A stretch of DNA of 64,000 nt, from contig JAYTOX010000055.1 in the NCBI GenBank assembly GCA_043747595.1, forward strand, positions 1-64,000, written 5' to 3'. The notes beneath the pieces are model-generated. The model did not search any database, was not told the DNA's origin, and was given only the letters and a program-made list of their open reading frames with translations. Origin of the DNA: JADKIH01 sp043747595. GTDB lineage: Bacteria; Bacteroidota; Bacteroidia; AKYH767-A; 2013-40CM-41-45. This document shows positions 1 through 8,007 of the stretch, one piece after another. The position numbers were made by a program, and so were the translations under genes. Positions within the stretch are counted from its first letter, which is position 1. Each line of letters opens with the position of its first letter.

Positions 1-56
1 TTAAAGGCTAAACTGTAATTTCTTTGTGTCCGTTTTTCTCGCTCTTGTTTTTTCAT
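1..56 (-). CDS. Start of a probable IS3-family OrfA transposase (partial, runs off left edge)
   Basis: Reading leftwards from an ATG at 54-56 gives MKKQEREKRTQRNYSLAFK and then leaves the window, so only about 18 residues are visible. A basic start followed by RTQRxYSxxFK is what I know from the beginning of IS3-group OrfA proteins of Bacteroidota, just before the helix-turn-helix that binds the element ends. The stretch upstream of the start (about 57-104) contains GGTTGACACAAATC on the same strand, which could be part of a terminal inverted repeat. Only the opening of the protein is seen, so this could be another short basic protein. Confidence 0.4.
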   Translation of the reverse strand, partial: MKKQEREKRTQRNYSLAF

Positions 57-104
57 TATTAGATTGATTTGTGTCAACCTATTTCAGGACGAGAGAATAA
101 AAAT

Positions 105-136
105 AAAAGAGGCTACCTAATAAGATAGCCTCTTTT
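105..136 (-). terminator. Rho-independent terminator of the FKBP gene
   Basis: Perfect 11-bp stem (AAAAGAGGCTA at 105-115 with TAGCCTCTTTT at 126-136) and a 10-nt loop. It has T runs on both strands, so it can stop transcription from either side. It lies 30 bp beyond the stop codon of the minus-strand prolyl isomerase gene. Confidence 0.85.
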
Positions 137-167
137 TTATTGTGATTTTTTTAGAATCAATTTAATA

Positions 168-659
168 TTAATGAACGTGACCGTGCTCAATTTCTTCTTG
201 AGTAGCTTCACGAACATCAACGATCACACCTGTAAAATGCAATTCATGACCTGAAAGTGGGTGGTTGAAATCCATTTTCACCGACTCATCGGTGTAAGAA
301 ACAACTTTTCCATTCATTACATTGCCCATGTTGTCGCTCATAGGTAATACATTTCCAATGGTCAACACTTTTAAGTCGATCACATCATCCACTTTAAAAA
401 TATCGATCGGAAGATCTATCACAGCAGATGCATCATTATCGCCATAGCCTTCTTCAGGCTGAATAATAAATTCAAAAGCATCACCTTTCGATTTACCTTC
501 TAAGCCTTTTTCAAAACCTGGAATCATCATTCCGCTACCATAAATAAATTGAAGTGGATTACTTGTATCAGCAGTTTCCACATGACTTTTTGTTGCTGAA
601 GGTAAGTTAGAATGGAGCTGATATGTTACAGTCACCACCGCATTGTTTGTTACTTGCAT
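168..659 (-). CDS. SlyD-like FKBP-type peptidyl-prolyl cis-trans isomerase
   Basis: 163 residues, probably cytoplasmic since no signal peptide is visible. The FKBP fold is recognisable from LQFIYGSGMMIPGFEKGLEGKSKGD (residues ~36-60, given here as a motif span) and PEEGYG, interrupted by an inserted-in-flap segment (roughly residues 75-125) as in SlyD. The segment DFNHPLSGHELHFTGVIV closes the FKBP domain. The tail ends EEIEHGHVH, a very short version of the His-rich metal-binding tail of enterobacterial SlyD. Family members isomerise proline bonds and act as folding chaperones. The gene is monocistronic, with its own terminator and a divergent neighbour. Confidence 0.88.
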   Translation of the reverse strand: MQVTNNAVVTVTYQLHSNLPSATKSHVETADTSNPLQFIYGSGMMIPGFEKGLEGKSKGDAFEFIIQPEEGYGDNDASAVIDLPIDIFKVDDVIDLKVLTIGNVLPMSDNMGNVMNGKVVSYTDESVKMDFNHPLSGHELHFTGVIVDVREATQEEIEHGHVH

Positions 660-761
660 TTTTTAAAAATTTTTCGTGAAAATACATTTTTATCACTCTG
701 TAAAACCTATTTTTAAAAAGTATTTCACAAAGGCCATAAAAGGCCAATTCTGAATAAAAAG

Positions 762-1772
762 ATGGATTCACTAACACATACATTGCTCGGAGCCTGCTTA
801 GGGCAAGTACTTGCCGGGAAAAAAATAGGTAAAAAAGCAATGCTTTGGGGTGCTGTTGCGAATAATATTCCTGATATAGATGTTTTTACTTCTACCTGGA
901 TGAGTCAGGCCGACGGATTAATGGCGCATCGTGGTTTTACACATTCCATCTTATTTGCACTCATTGTATCACCGTTGCTTGCATTTCTTTTTACTCGATG
1001 GTATAAAAAAGCGACAATGACCTTTACCGACTGGCTACTAATTTTTGGAACAGGAAATTTCTTACATATTATTATCGACTCTTTTACTTGTTACGGTACC
1101 GGATGGTTTGAGCCGTTCAGTCAATACCGAGTAACGTTCAATTTACTATTTGTTGCTGATCCATTTTTTACAATTTCACTTTTGGTGGCTTCCATTGCGT
1201 TATTGATCATGAATAAAAATAATCCATCACGAAATAAATGGGCAAAAGGTGCACTTGCTCTTTGCCTTGCATATTTAGTAATAGCAGGAATAGATAAATA
1301 TAAAATCGACAAAAACACGAAAGAACAATTGAGTGCGCAGAAGCTCGACGTTGCAGAATATTTCACCACTCCTACTCCGCTGAATAATTTTCTCTGGTAC
1401 ATCATAGCAAAAAACGACAGCGGATTTTTTATTAGTTATCAATCCGTATTCGATAAAAATAAAAACTTAGCTTTTACTTTTCATCCGCAGCACAAAGAAT
1501 TTTTAAACTCGCTGCCAAGCGATGAGGATTTGGATAAGCTAAAACAATTTTCAAAAAATTATTTTGTGATCGATAAAAAAGATTCAAGTTATTATTTTAA
1601 TGACATCCGTTTTGGACAGATTTCAGGATGGAATAATCCGGTGTCGAATTTTGTATTTCGTTATAAATTAGGACGAGATGCCGACAACGATTTAGTTATT
1701 CAAAGAGGGCGATTTGAGGGGTCGGGTAAAAAAGCGTTAGGAGAATTGTGGGGACGAATGTGGGGAAATTAA
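762..1772 (+). CDS. DUF457 / YdjM-like membrane-bound metal-dependent hydrolase
   Basis: 336 residues. The N-terminus MDSLTHTLLGACLGQ, followed by NNIPDIDVF and HRGFTHSILF, is the signature of the DUF457 (YdjM) family, whose His/Asp residues are thought to bind metal. At least four hydrophobic segments lie between residues ~25 and 190 and anchor it in the inner membrane. The C-terminal ~140 residues are soluble and polar. The biological substrate of the family is unknown. It is divergent from the isomerase gene and its stop codon abuts a tandem-repeat array, so it is probably transcribed alone. Confidence 0.8.
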   Translation: MDSLTHTLLGACLGQVLAGKKIGKKAMLWGAVANNIPDIDVFTSTWMSQADGLMAHRGFTHSILFALIVSPLLAFLFTRWYKKATMTFTDWLLIFGTGNFLHIIIDSFTCYGTGWFEPFSQYRVTFNLLFVADPFFTISLLVASIALLIMNKNNPSRNKWAKGALALCLAYLVIAGIDKYKIDKNTKEQLSAQKLDVAEYFTTPTPLNNFLWYIIAKNDSGFFISYQSVFDKNKNLAFTFHPQHKEFLNSLPSDEDLDKLKQFSKNYFVIDKKDSSYYFNDIRFGQISGWNNPVSNFVFRYKLGRDADNDLVIQRGRFEGSGKKALGELWGRMWGN

Positions 1773-1775
1773 AAC

Positions 1776-2046
1776 GTCTGAACTGGGATTTAGCTGATTT
1801 GAGGATTTTTATGATTTGAAATTAAAGAAAATGTCTGAACTGGGATTTAGCTGATTTGAGGATTTTTATGATTTGAAATTAAAAAAATGTCTGAACTGGG
1901 ATTTAGCTGATTTGAGGATTTTTATGATTTGAAATTAAAAAAAATGTCTGAACTGGGATTTAGCTGATTTGAGGATTTTTATGATTTGAAATTAAAAAAA
2001 ATGTCAGCACCGGGATTTAACTGATTTGAGGATTTTCATGATTTTA
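1776..2046. repeat. Five tandem copies of a ~57-bp intergenic repeat
   Basis: Copies begin at 1776, 1833, 1889, 1946 and 2003 (periods 57, 56, 57, 57). The first four are nearly identical. The fifth has diverged (GTCAGCACCGGG for GTCTGAACTGGG) and is cut short near 2046. Inside each unit GATTT recurs about every 8-9 bp (GGGATTTAGCTGATTTGAGG...), so the unit is itself built from a short sub-repeat. No open frame spans the array. It fills the space just after the DUF457 gene stop. Confidence 0.95.
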
Positions 2047-2083
2047 TTTTTTATAAAATAGAGCCAAACATAGCAGTCAATTA

Positions 2084-2112
2084 ATCAATAATAATTAACC
2101 ATTATTATTGAT
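2084..2112. repeat. AT-only inverted repeat in the gap after the tandem array
   Basis: ATCAATAATAAT at 2084-2095 and its exact reverse complement at 2101-2112 leave a 5-nt loop. It lacks the GC-rich stem of a normal terminator. Its role is not evident. Confidence 0.6.
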
Positions 2113-2162
2113 GCTCTAGAAATTCTTACTTAATCATTGTACATTAAAATTATTGCTGTGTG

Positions 2163-2207
2163 CGGCTGAATGATCTTGAGCACGATCCGGCACACAACAT
2201 TCAGCCG
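2163..2207. repeat. Inverted repeat downstream of the minus-strand membrane protein
   Basis: CGGCTGAATG at 2163-2172 and CATTCAGCCG at 2198-2207 are reverse complements separated by 25 nt. It lies 31 bp beyond the stop of the gene ending at 2238 and could act as its terminator or be a scar. No strong T run follows on the minus strand. Confidence 0.5.
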
Positions 2208-2237
2208 AGCAGGAATCTTTAGGCTTCTAAAAATAGT

Positions 2238-3464
2238 TTATTGTGAGCAAAAAATAAAAAAACAATAATTCATTGTCATCGCATACAATGTTATCCAAAT
2301 AGGAATATCAATAAGTAAAAGTCTATCGCCCGACCAAAAAGATATTCCGGAAGAAAAAATTATATATAAATGAATTACCAACAAAGAAGTAAAAACCAGA
2401 AGCTTTTGAGTTTTCCTTTCTCTGATAAGATTAAATATAACTATGGTTAAAAGCGGTAGAAATAGTAAATGAATGAAGAAGAATACATGATTAAAACCAA
2501 TCATGAAGCTCAATAAAAATGATGAATTACTATTAGTTTCAGGAAATGATAAAAATGTTGGAAAACCGTTTAAATTTTCATACACATTATGAGCAAATTG
2601 ATGAACTACTTTAGTTTTATTTTCAGTTAACAAAGTAACAATTTTACCATTTGAAAGCGCCATAGATTGATCGACCGATTTTTGCCAACTATCGTTGGCA
2701 TTTTCTTCGACATTTAGATTATTTATTAGTTCAGCAACGAAGTATTTTTTGAATGTAAGAGTGCTGATACGGGAAACTTGAAGGCTTCCATACTTCAATT
2801 TCATAACACTTACTTGCAAAACAATTGGTAGAAGAATTAACCCTATCAGTAAAACATTTTTAACTTTAAAAAATATTTCTTTACCAAAAAAAACGATTGC
2901 GATTATTCCTGTAATAATAAAAGGAATAAAAAACAATGGTTTAATAACCGACAAAATTGAAAAACCGGCTAAAAACAGAAAGATCGAATTAAGACTTTCA
3001 TTTTTATTTCTAGCTTTAGAAAAATAATATAACAAGACTGTCAAAATAAAGATTACGCTTACTTCAGTCAGTGCATGATACGTAAGCGATAAAAAAGACA
3101 AGTTTGCTCCTATTAGAATAAACCCCAGCACAGAAAGAAATTTATTTTGAGTAAAATTTAAAATACAATAATAAATTAGGTTAACAGAAATTAGCCAGAA
3201 ACCAAATTGGATAAGCCAAATACCATTTATACCAAAAATACTATTGATTGATTTTATAACTAGTGGAAAAAGGAATGGTCGCGTTTCTGAGTAACCAACT
3301 TCACTCAAATGAAAAAACTCATTACCTACCGACAAATACTCTTTCGCATCGGGCGACGAAAACATTTTTGTTGCTTCGGGATAGTGCTGGAGTATGAAAC
3401 TCATCGATAAATAAAAAAGCACCGAAATAGTTACCCGATATATAATGTACTTTTTCATTTCCAA
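2238..3464 (-). CDS. Polytopic membrane protein, GT-C glycosyltransferase-like
   Basis: 408 residues with about ten strongly hydrophobic segments. An early lumenal loop contains SSPDAKEYLSVGNEF followed by ETRPFLFPLVI. The D-x-x-E/Y loop after the first membrane segment and the RPxLFPL helix start resemble PMT_2/ArnT-type GT-C enzymes, which move sugars from polyprenyl-phosphate donors onto lipids or proteins. That assignment rests on topology and these loops only. The gene is noticeably more AT-rich than its neighbours and sits alone between repeat-bearing gaps, which could mean lateral acquisition. It could equally be an O-antigen-related membrane protein of another class. Confidence 0.5.
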   Translation of the reverse strand: MEMKKYIIYRVTISVLFYLSMSFILQHYPEATKMFSSPDAKEYLSVGNEFFHLSEVGYSETRPFLFPLVIKSINSIFGINGIWLIQFGFWLISVNLIYYCILNFTQNKFLSVLGFILIGANLSFLSLTYHALTEVSVIFILTVLLYYFSKARNKNESLNSIFLFLAGFSILSVIKPLFFIPFIITGIIAIVFFGKEIFFKVKNVLLIGLILLPIVLQVSVMKLKYGSLQVSRISTLTFKKYFVAELINNLNVEENANDSWQKSVDQSMALSNGKIVTLLTENKTKVVHQFAHNVYENLNGFPTFLSFPETNSNSSFLLSFMIGFNHVFFFIHLLFLPLLTIVIFNLIRERKTQKLLVFTSLLVIHLYIIFSSGISFWSGDRLLLIDIPIWITLYAMTMNYCFFIFCSQ

Positions 3465-3617
3465 TTTTTATGAACGCTACAAATAATTCTCAACCACAAA
3501 ATGCTTTAATAGAAATTAGAAGAATTAAATTAATTTTCAAAAAAAATATCCACCCTCCTATTTAAAAATCAATGCAGAACTGGTCATTGTAAACTATAGA
3601 TAATTGTATTGTCTCTA

Positions 3618-4397
3618 TTACAAATCCTGCGCTTGTGCAATCAGTTCAGCAATATCGAGAACTTTTACTTCGTCTTCTTTATTAAAATTTTTCACTCCGT
3701 CGGTCATCATTGTCATACAAAAAGGACAACCTACAGCAATGATATCTGGTTTTAATTCGAGAGCTTCTTCGGTACGTTCAATGTTTACATCTTTCGTTCC
3801 TTTCTCCGGCTCTTTGAACATTTGAGCGCCACCCGCACCGCAACAAAATCCATTGGCACGAGAGCGTTTCATTTCGGTAAAGGCACTATCTAATTTCTGG
3901 ATAACACTTCGAGGTGCTTCATACACATCATTACCACGACCGAGATAACACGGATCGTGAAAAGTAATTTTCTTTCCTGCAAACGAACCACCACTCACTA
4001 CAAGTTTTCCTTGGTCTATTAAAGATTGTAACAATTCGGAATGATGTACTACATCGTAATGTCCACCTAAGTCCGGATATTCATTTTTCAAGGTATTGAA
4101 ACAATGCGGGCAAGCAGTAACGATTTTTTTAACGCCGTAGCCATCCAATACTTGAATGTTTGTCATGGCTTGCATCTGAAATAAAAATTCGTTGCCAGCA
4201 CGTTTAGCAGGATCGCCGGTACAACTTTCTTCAGTACCGAGCACAGCAAATTTCACGTTACAATGATGTAAAATTTTTGCAACCGCTTTCGTTATTTTTT
4301 GTGCACGTTCGTCGAAACTACCGGCGCAACCAACCCAAAATAATATTTCCGGCATTTCACCTCTTGCAGCATAATCTGCCATTGTTTCAATCTGCAT
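3618..4397 (-). CDS. CCG-domain (Fe-S)-binding oxidoreductase subunit, HdrB/GlpC-like
   Basis: 259 residues, soluble. Two cysteine-rich CCG-type modules are visible: C24, C59 (SCTGD) and C96-x2-C99, then HDPC150, C185-C186-G and C224-x2-C227. This arrangement is that of HdrB, GlpC and LutA, which bind Fe-S clusters and pass electrons to a quinone or heterodisulfide partner. It is the last gene of the minus-strand set, 21 bp after the membrane-bound ferredoxin subunit, and the two very likely form one complex. The electron donor is not identifiable here. Confidence 0.85.
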   Translation of the reverse strand: MQIETMADYAARGEMPEILFWVGCAGSFDERAQKITKAVAKILHHCNVKFAVLGTEESCTGDPAKRAGNEFLFQMQAMTNIQVLDGYGVKKIVTACPHCFNTLKNEYPDLGGHYDVVHHSELLQSLIDQGKLVVSGGSFAGKKITFHDPCYLGRGNDVYEAPRSVIQKLDSAFTEMKRSRANGFCCGAGGAQMFKEPEKGTKDVNIERTEEALELKPDIIAVGCPFCMTMMTDGVKNFNKEDEVKVLDIAELIAQAQDL

Positions 4398-4418
4398 CTT
4401 ATTCGTTTTTCGGTAAAA

Positions 4419-5723
4419 TTAATTTTCCTGCGCCCATTTTAATCGGTCTGCTTGTGCAAACTGCCATGGTGCGCCATTGTTTTCAATTCTGTTAAACATC
4501 CCCGCTAATTCAGTAGGCACTTTACTTTCTTCCATTACTAAAAATCTTCGCATATCTATGATGATACTTAGTGGATCTATGTTTACCGGGCAAGCATTTA
4601 CACAAGCGTTACAACTTGTACAGGCCCACAATTCTTCTTCGGTGATATAGGAGAAAAGAGATTTTTCATCGGCATACTCTTTTCCATTTTTGTCGATACC
4701 CTTTCCTACTTCTTCCAAACGATCGCGCGTATCCATCATAATTTTACGAGGAGAAAGCAATTTTCCGGTTTGATTTGCCGGACATTCAGACGTACATCTT
4801 CCACATTCAGTACATGAATATGCATCCATTAATTGTTTCCAAGTAAGATCTTTTACGTCTTTAGCTCCAAATTTCTGAGGCATAGAATCGGTAGGTTCAG
4901 GAAGAACAGCAGCAGGATCGAGCATCAGTTTTACTTCTCTGCTTACATTCTCCATATCAGTAAACTTTCCTTTCTTTTGGAGATTGCTGTAGTAAGTATT
5001 TGGAAAAGCTAAAAGAATGTGAAAGTGTTTTGAATACGGCAGGTAATTTAGAAACGCAAGAATACCGATGATGTGAAACCACCAACAACTTCTTTCAATC
5101 ATTTCTAACGAGGAATCGGATAATCCGCCGAACATTCCGCTCATCATTGAACTTACAGGAAATGCACCGGCCTGAATGTAATGACCAACTCCACGAAGTT
5201 GTAACAGATAATCGGTGCTATTCATCGTTAAGAAAGCCGTCATCAACAAAATCTCTGTTATGAGAATTAAGTTTGCATCTGTACGTGGCCATGATTTTAG
5301 TTCAGGCATTGTAAGTCGGCGAACTTTAATAATATTTCTTCGAATTAAAAAAACAACACAAGCAAGTAAAACAAGAAGTGCAAGAATTTCAAAGCCTCCG
5401 ATTAAAATATTGTATAAGCTGCCGATAGAATGAAAAACACGATGCGTCCCAAAAACACCATCGATAATTATTTCCATTACTTCAATGTTAATAATTACAA
5501 AGCCGGCGTAAACAATGATGTGTAGAAATCCGGCAATGGGACGTTTTACCATTTTCGATTGACCGAGCGCTACTTTTGCCATGGTCATCCATCGGTCCGA
5601 ACTGCTATCACTGCGATCAATGTTTCTTCCTAACTTAATGTTACGGCTAATCTTTCTAATGTTTTTAGAGAACAGAAAGATAGCAGCACCAAGAATAATA
5701 ACAAAAATTAGTTGTGCAAACAT
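4419..5723 (-). CDS. Membrane-anchored 4Fe-4S dicluster oxidoreductase subunit, HdrC/NarI-like
   Basis: 434 residues. The N-terminal half has about five membrane helices (roughly 1-18, 64-88, 105-127, 150-170, 210-232) with helix histidines such as H68 and H217 that could bind heme b, as in NarI/HdrE domains. The C-terminal half carries two 4Fe-4S motifs, CTECGRCTSECP (C304, C307, C310, C314) and CTSCNACVNACP (C368, C371, C374, C378). It probably links a soluble Fe-S partner (the next gene) to the quinone pool. The gene order MCE protein, this protein, CCG protein suggests co-transcription. Confidence 0.85.
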   Translation of the reverse strand: MFAQLIFVIILGAAIFLFSKNIRKISRNIKLGRNIDRSDSSSDRWMTMAKVALGQSKMVKRPIAGFLHIIVYAGFVIINIEVMEIIIDGVFGTHRVFHSIGSLYNILIGGFEILALLVLLACVVFLIRRNIIKVRRLTMPELKSWPRTDANLILITEILLMTAFLTMNSTDYLLQLRGVGHYIQAGAFPVSSMMSGMFGGLSDSSLEMIERSCWWFHIIGILAFLNYLPYSKHFHILLAFPNTYYSNLQKKGKFTDMENVSREVKLMLDPAAVLPEPTDSMPQKFGAKDVKDLTWKQLMDAYSCTECGRCTSECPANQTGKLLSPRKIMMDTRDRLEEVGKGIDKNGKEYADEKSLFSYITEEELWACTSCNACVNACPVNIDPLSIIIDMRRFLVMEESKVPTELAGMFNRIENNGAPWQFAQADRLKWAQEN

Positions 5724-5747
5724 TGAATTAATTTTAATGATTACAAT

Positions 5748-6698
5748 TTATCGACCGAAAGAAATGACAGATACTTTCAGGTATTTCTTTGGATTCGATT
5801 TAAAATCTTTGAGAAGTTCATCTAAATTTTTAGAAGAAGAGCTGAGATTGTTATACAAGCTATCGTTAGTAGCCAGTTGGCCGAGCGAACCTTCACCTCT
5901 ATTTATTTTATCCATTAACAAAGCAGTTTGCTCTAAAGTTTTCTGAGTGTTATTTAAAGTTGCAGAAAGATTAGAACGAGCGAGCGTATCAGAAATGGAT
6001 GAAAAGTTATTGATGATCTTCGTAATATTTTCGTTATTCCCTTTTAAGTTAAGCGTGATCGATTCAAGATTATCAAAAATCACCTTCAAGCGACCTTGCT
6101 TAGCAAGAACAGTATCCAAATTTCCGGCTACATTTTCTAGCGATGATAAAGAATGGCTAATACTTTCGAAAGAATGGCGGAGGTTGCTTTTTGTATTTTC
6201 ATTGAATACATCACGAATAATAAATAGAATGCTATCGAGCGATGAAAGTAAATTTTCAGCTTTCATTTTTATAGGAGCAACTTGCGCACTTACCTGATCA
6301 GATAAACTTGCTTGCATTCCAGAATTTAATGTATCGCCATCCAACATGTCTTCTTTACTATCGCCAAAAACAAGTCGAATTCCTTTTGAGCCTAAAAGAT
6401 CCGTACTAAAGATTTCGGCTCTGGAGTTACGAGGAACAATCACTTTATTGGTTACATGCATGCTCACAATAACTCGTCCGTCGGGCATCAATTCTAACTT
6501 GTGAATCATTCCGACTTTCATGCCGTTCACAACAACCGGATTGCTAGATGTAAGTCCTTCTACTTGAGAATAAACTGCAAACACACTACGTTGGCGGGTA
6601 AAGAAATCATTTCCTTTCAGATAATTAACACCCCAAACTACGAGAGCAATTCCTATGGTAACTATTAATCCCGTTCTTACTTCTTTTGAAAGTTTCAT
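5748..6698 (-). CDS. MCE/MlaD-family substrate-binding lipid-transport protein
   Basis: 316 residues. One N-terminal membrane anchor (residues ~9-26) is followed by an MCE domain (about 38-115) with VEGLTSSNPVVVNGMKVG and the later VPRNSRAEI and GSKGIRLVFG segments. The C-terminal half is predicted helical and rich in Ser/Asn/Leu, as in periplasmic MlaD-type proteins that form hexameric lipid channels. It ends NPKKYLKVSVISFG, a tail I associate with Bacteroidota members. No Mla ATPase or permease lies nearby. It sits between an amidase gene and the Fe-S genes on the same strand. Confidence 0.87.
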   Translation of the reverse strand: MKLSKEVRTGLIVTIGIALVVWGVNYLKGNDFFTRQRSVFAVYSQVEGLTSSNPVVVNGMKVGMIHKLELMPDGRVIVSMHVTNKVIVPRNSRAEIFSTDLLGSKGIRLVFGDSKEDMLDGDTLNSGMQASLSDQVSAQVAPIKMKAENLLSSLDSILFIIRDVFNENTKSNLRHSFESISHSLSSLENVAGNLDTVLAKQGRLKVIFDNLESITLNLKGNNENITKIINNFSSISDTLARSNLSATLNNTQKTLEQTALLMDKINRGEGSLGQLATNDSLYNNLSSSSKNLDELLKDFKSNPKKYLKVSVISFGR

Positions 6699-6734
6699 AA
6701 ATCGTACTACTATTCTTTTAAATATAAATTAAGC

Positions 6735-6755
6735 TTTGAAGCAGCTGGCTTCAAA
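6735..6755 (-). other. Small hairpin between the amidase and MCE genes
   Basis: TTTGAAGC (6735-6742) and GCTTCAAA (6748-6755) can form an 8-bp stem with a 5-nt loop in the 76-bp gap. No clear T tract follows on the minus strand, so it may be an attenuator or an mRNA processing or stability element rather than a full terminator. Confidence 0.45.
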
Positions 6756-6774
6756 AGTAGCTATTTTACTTGAA

Positions 6775-8007
6775 TTACTTCCCTTTCGATAGCTCACTTG
6801 CTTCTTTAAAACTCACTTTCTTATCATTGTAATAACCCACTACGAAGGCGTCTTTGAAACCGATTTTTCGTAATTTAGCTTGAAGAGAGATTGCATCTTC
6901 AACTTTTCCAAATTGCCCGGAAGTGTATTTGAATACTTTTTTCTCCAATTCTTCTCTTACATCTTTAATCCCTTCAAACTTCGAACTCTTTAAAGATATT
7001 TTTGACGGTGAAGCGTAAAACTGAACGGCCCAGAAAACTTGCCTCGAATCGACATTAGGCTGAGCGTCTTTTTCTTTTGGCGCTACTTTTTTAACCTCCG
7101 GCGATGAATCGTTCACAGGTTTATCATCCATCTCAGAAATATCGGGTACGGCATTCAATGTTTTATTCGTTTCAACCGACTGTTTATACGATTTGAAAGC
7201 TCTGAAAATAGCTGAAGCCGATTCCTCTTGACCTTTTGAACTTGAAAGATATTTCTCTTCTTCCGGATTAGAGAGAAAGCCAGTTTCTATCAAGATACTT
7301 GGCATCGTAGTTTTATAAAGCACCAAAAATCCTGCTTGCTTAATTCCCCTGCTGTCGAGCCCTTTACTTTTCATTTCTTGCTGAACATAGCCGGCCATCC
7401 GTAAACTTTGATCTAAAAATGTATTCTGATACAAAGAGAAAATGATGTTAGCTTCAGGACTATTCGGATCAAAACCATCGTATTGTTTGGTGTAATCTTT
7501 CTCGAGTAATACAACTTCGTTTTCTCGCTTGGCCACCTCTAAATTGGCTTCCGTCTTGTGCAGTCCCATAACCCATGTTTCCACTCCATTCGTTTCAGTA
7601 TTACAGACGTCTTTTCGTTTCTTTTTATCGTAATAACAAGCTGAGTTACAATGAATACAAATAAAAAGATCGGCTTTGGCGTTGTTGGCAATATTGGCTC
7701 TTTCAAACAATTCAACAAACTCATCCGTTTTCCGGGTATAAATCACTTTTACATCAGGAAATTTGTCATTTATATACTGCCCTAACTTTAAAGCGATGCC
7801 TAATGCAATGTCTTTTTCCTTCGACTTTTTCCCTAAACATCCTGAGTCGTGCCCACCATGACCAGCGTCGATTACCACTCTAGTAATGCCATACGATTTT
7901 GGCTTCGGTTGATTGAAAGAGCTGAATAGCAGTATAACTACCAATAAAAATACCGGCTGAAAAAGATAAAAAGAGAGACTAAATATTTTGTTTAGTTTTG
8001 CCACCAA
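6775..8007 (-). CDS. N-acetylmuramoyl-L-alanine amidase with C-terminal SPOR-like domain
   Basis: 410 residues. A membrane/signal segment (~8-30) is followed by an Amidase_3 domain. Zinc ligands are expected at H50 (DAGHGGHDSG), E64 and H119 (CIHCN), and the catalytic Glu at E241 (ILIETGFLSNPEE). The enzyme cleaves the amide between muramic acid and the stem peptide. After a Ser/Pro/Lys linker, residues ~325-410 (FWAVQFYAS... VEDAISLQAKLRKIGFKDAFVVGY) look like a SPOR-type peptidoglycan-binding repeat. The start is TTG at 8007 (GTG at 8004 is also possible); no ATG precedes the signal segment. Its 5' end overlaps that of lptD on the opposite strand. Confidence 0.88.
   Translation of the reverse strand: MVAKLNKIFSLSFYLFQPVFLLVVILLFSSFNQPKPKSYGITRVVIDAGHGGHDSGCLGKKSKEKDIALGIALKLGQYINDKFPDVKVIYTRKTDEFVELFERANIANNAKADLFICIHCNSACYYDKKKRKDVCNTETNGVETWVMGLHKTEANLEVAKRENEVVLLEKDYTKQYDGFDPNSPEANIIFSLYQNTFLDQSLRMAGYVQQEMKSKGLDSRGIKQAGFLVLYKTTMPSILIETGFLSNPEEEKYLSSSKGQEESASAIFRAFKSYKQSVETNKTLNAVPDISEMDDKPVNDSSPEVKKVAPKEKDAQPNVDSRQVFWAVQFYASPSKISLKSSKFEGIKDVREELEKKVFKYTSGQFGKVEDAISLQAKLRKIGFKDAFVVGYYNDKKVSFKEASELSKGK

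Noticed and set aside
1776..2046. Possible CRISPR array
   Set aside because: The repeats are contiguous with no unique spacers between copies, so this is a simple tandem repeat.
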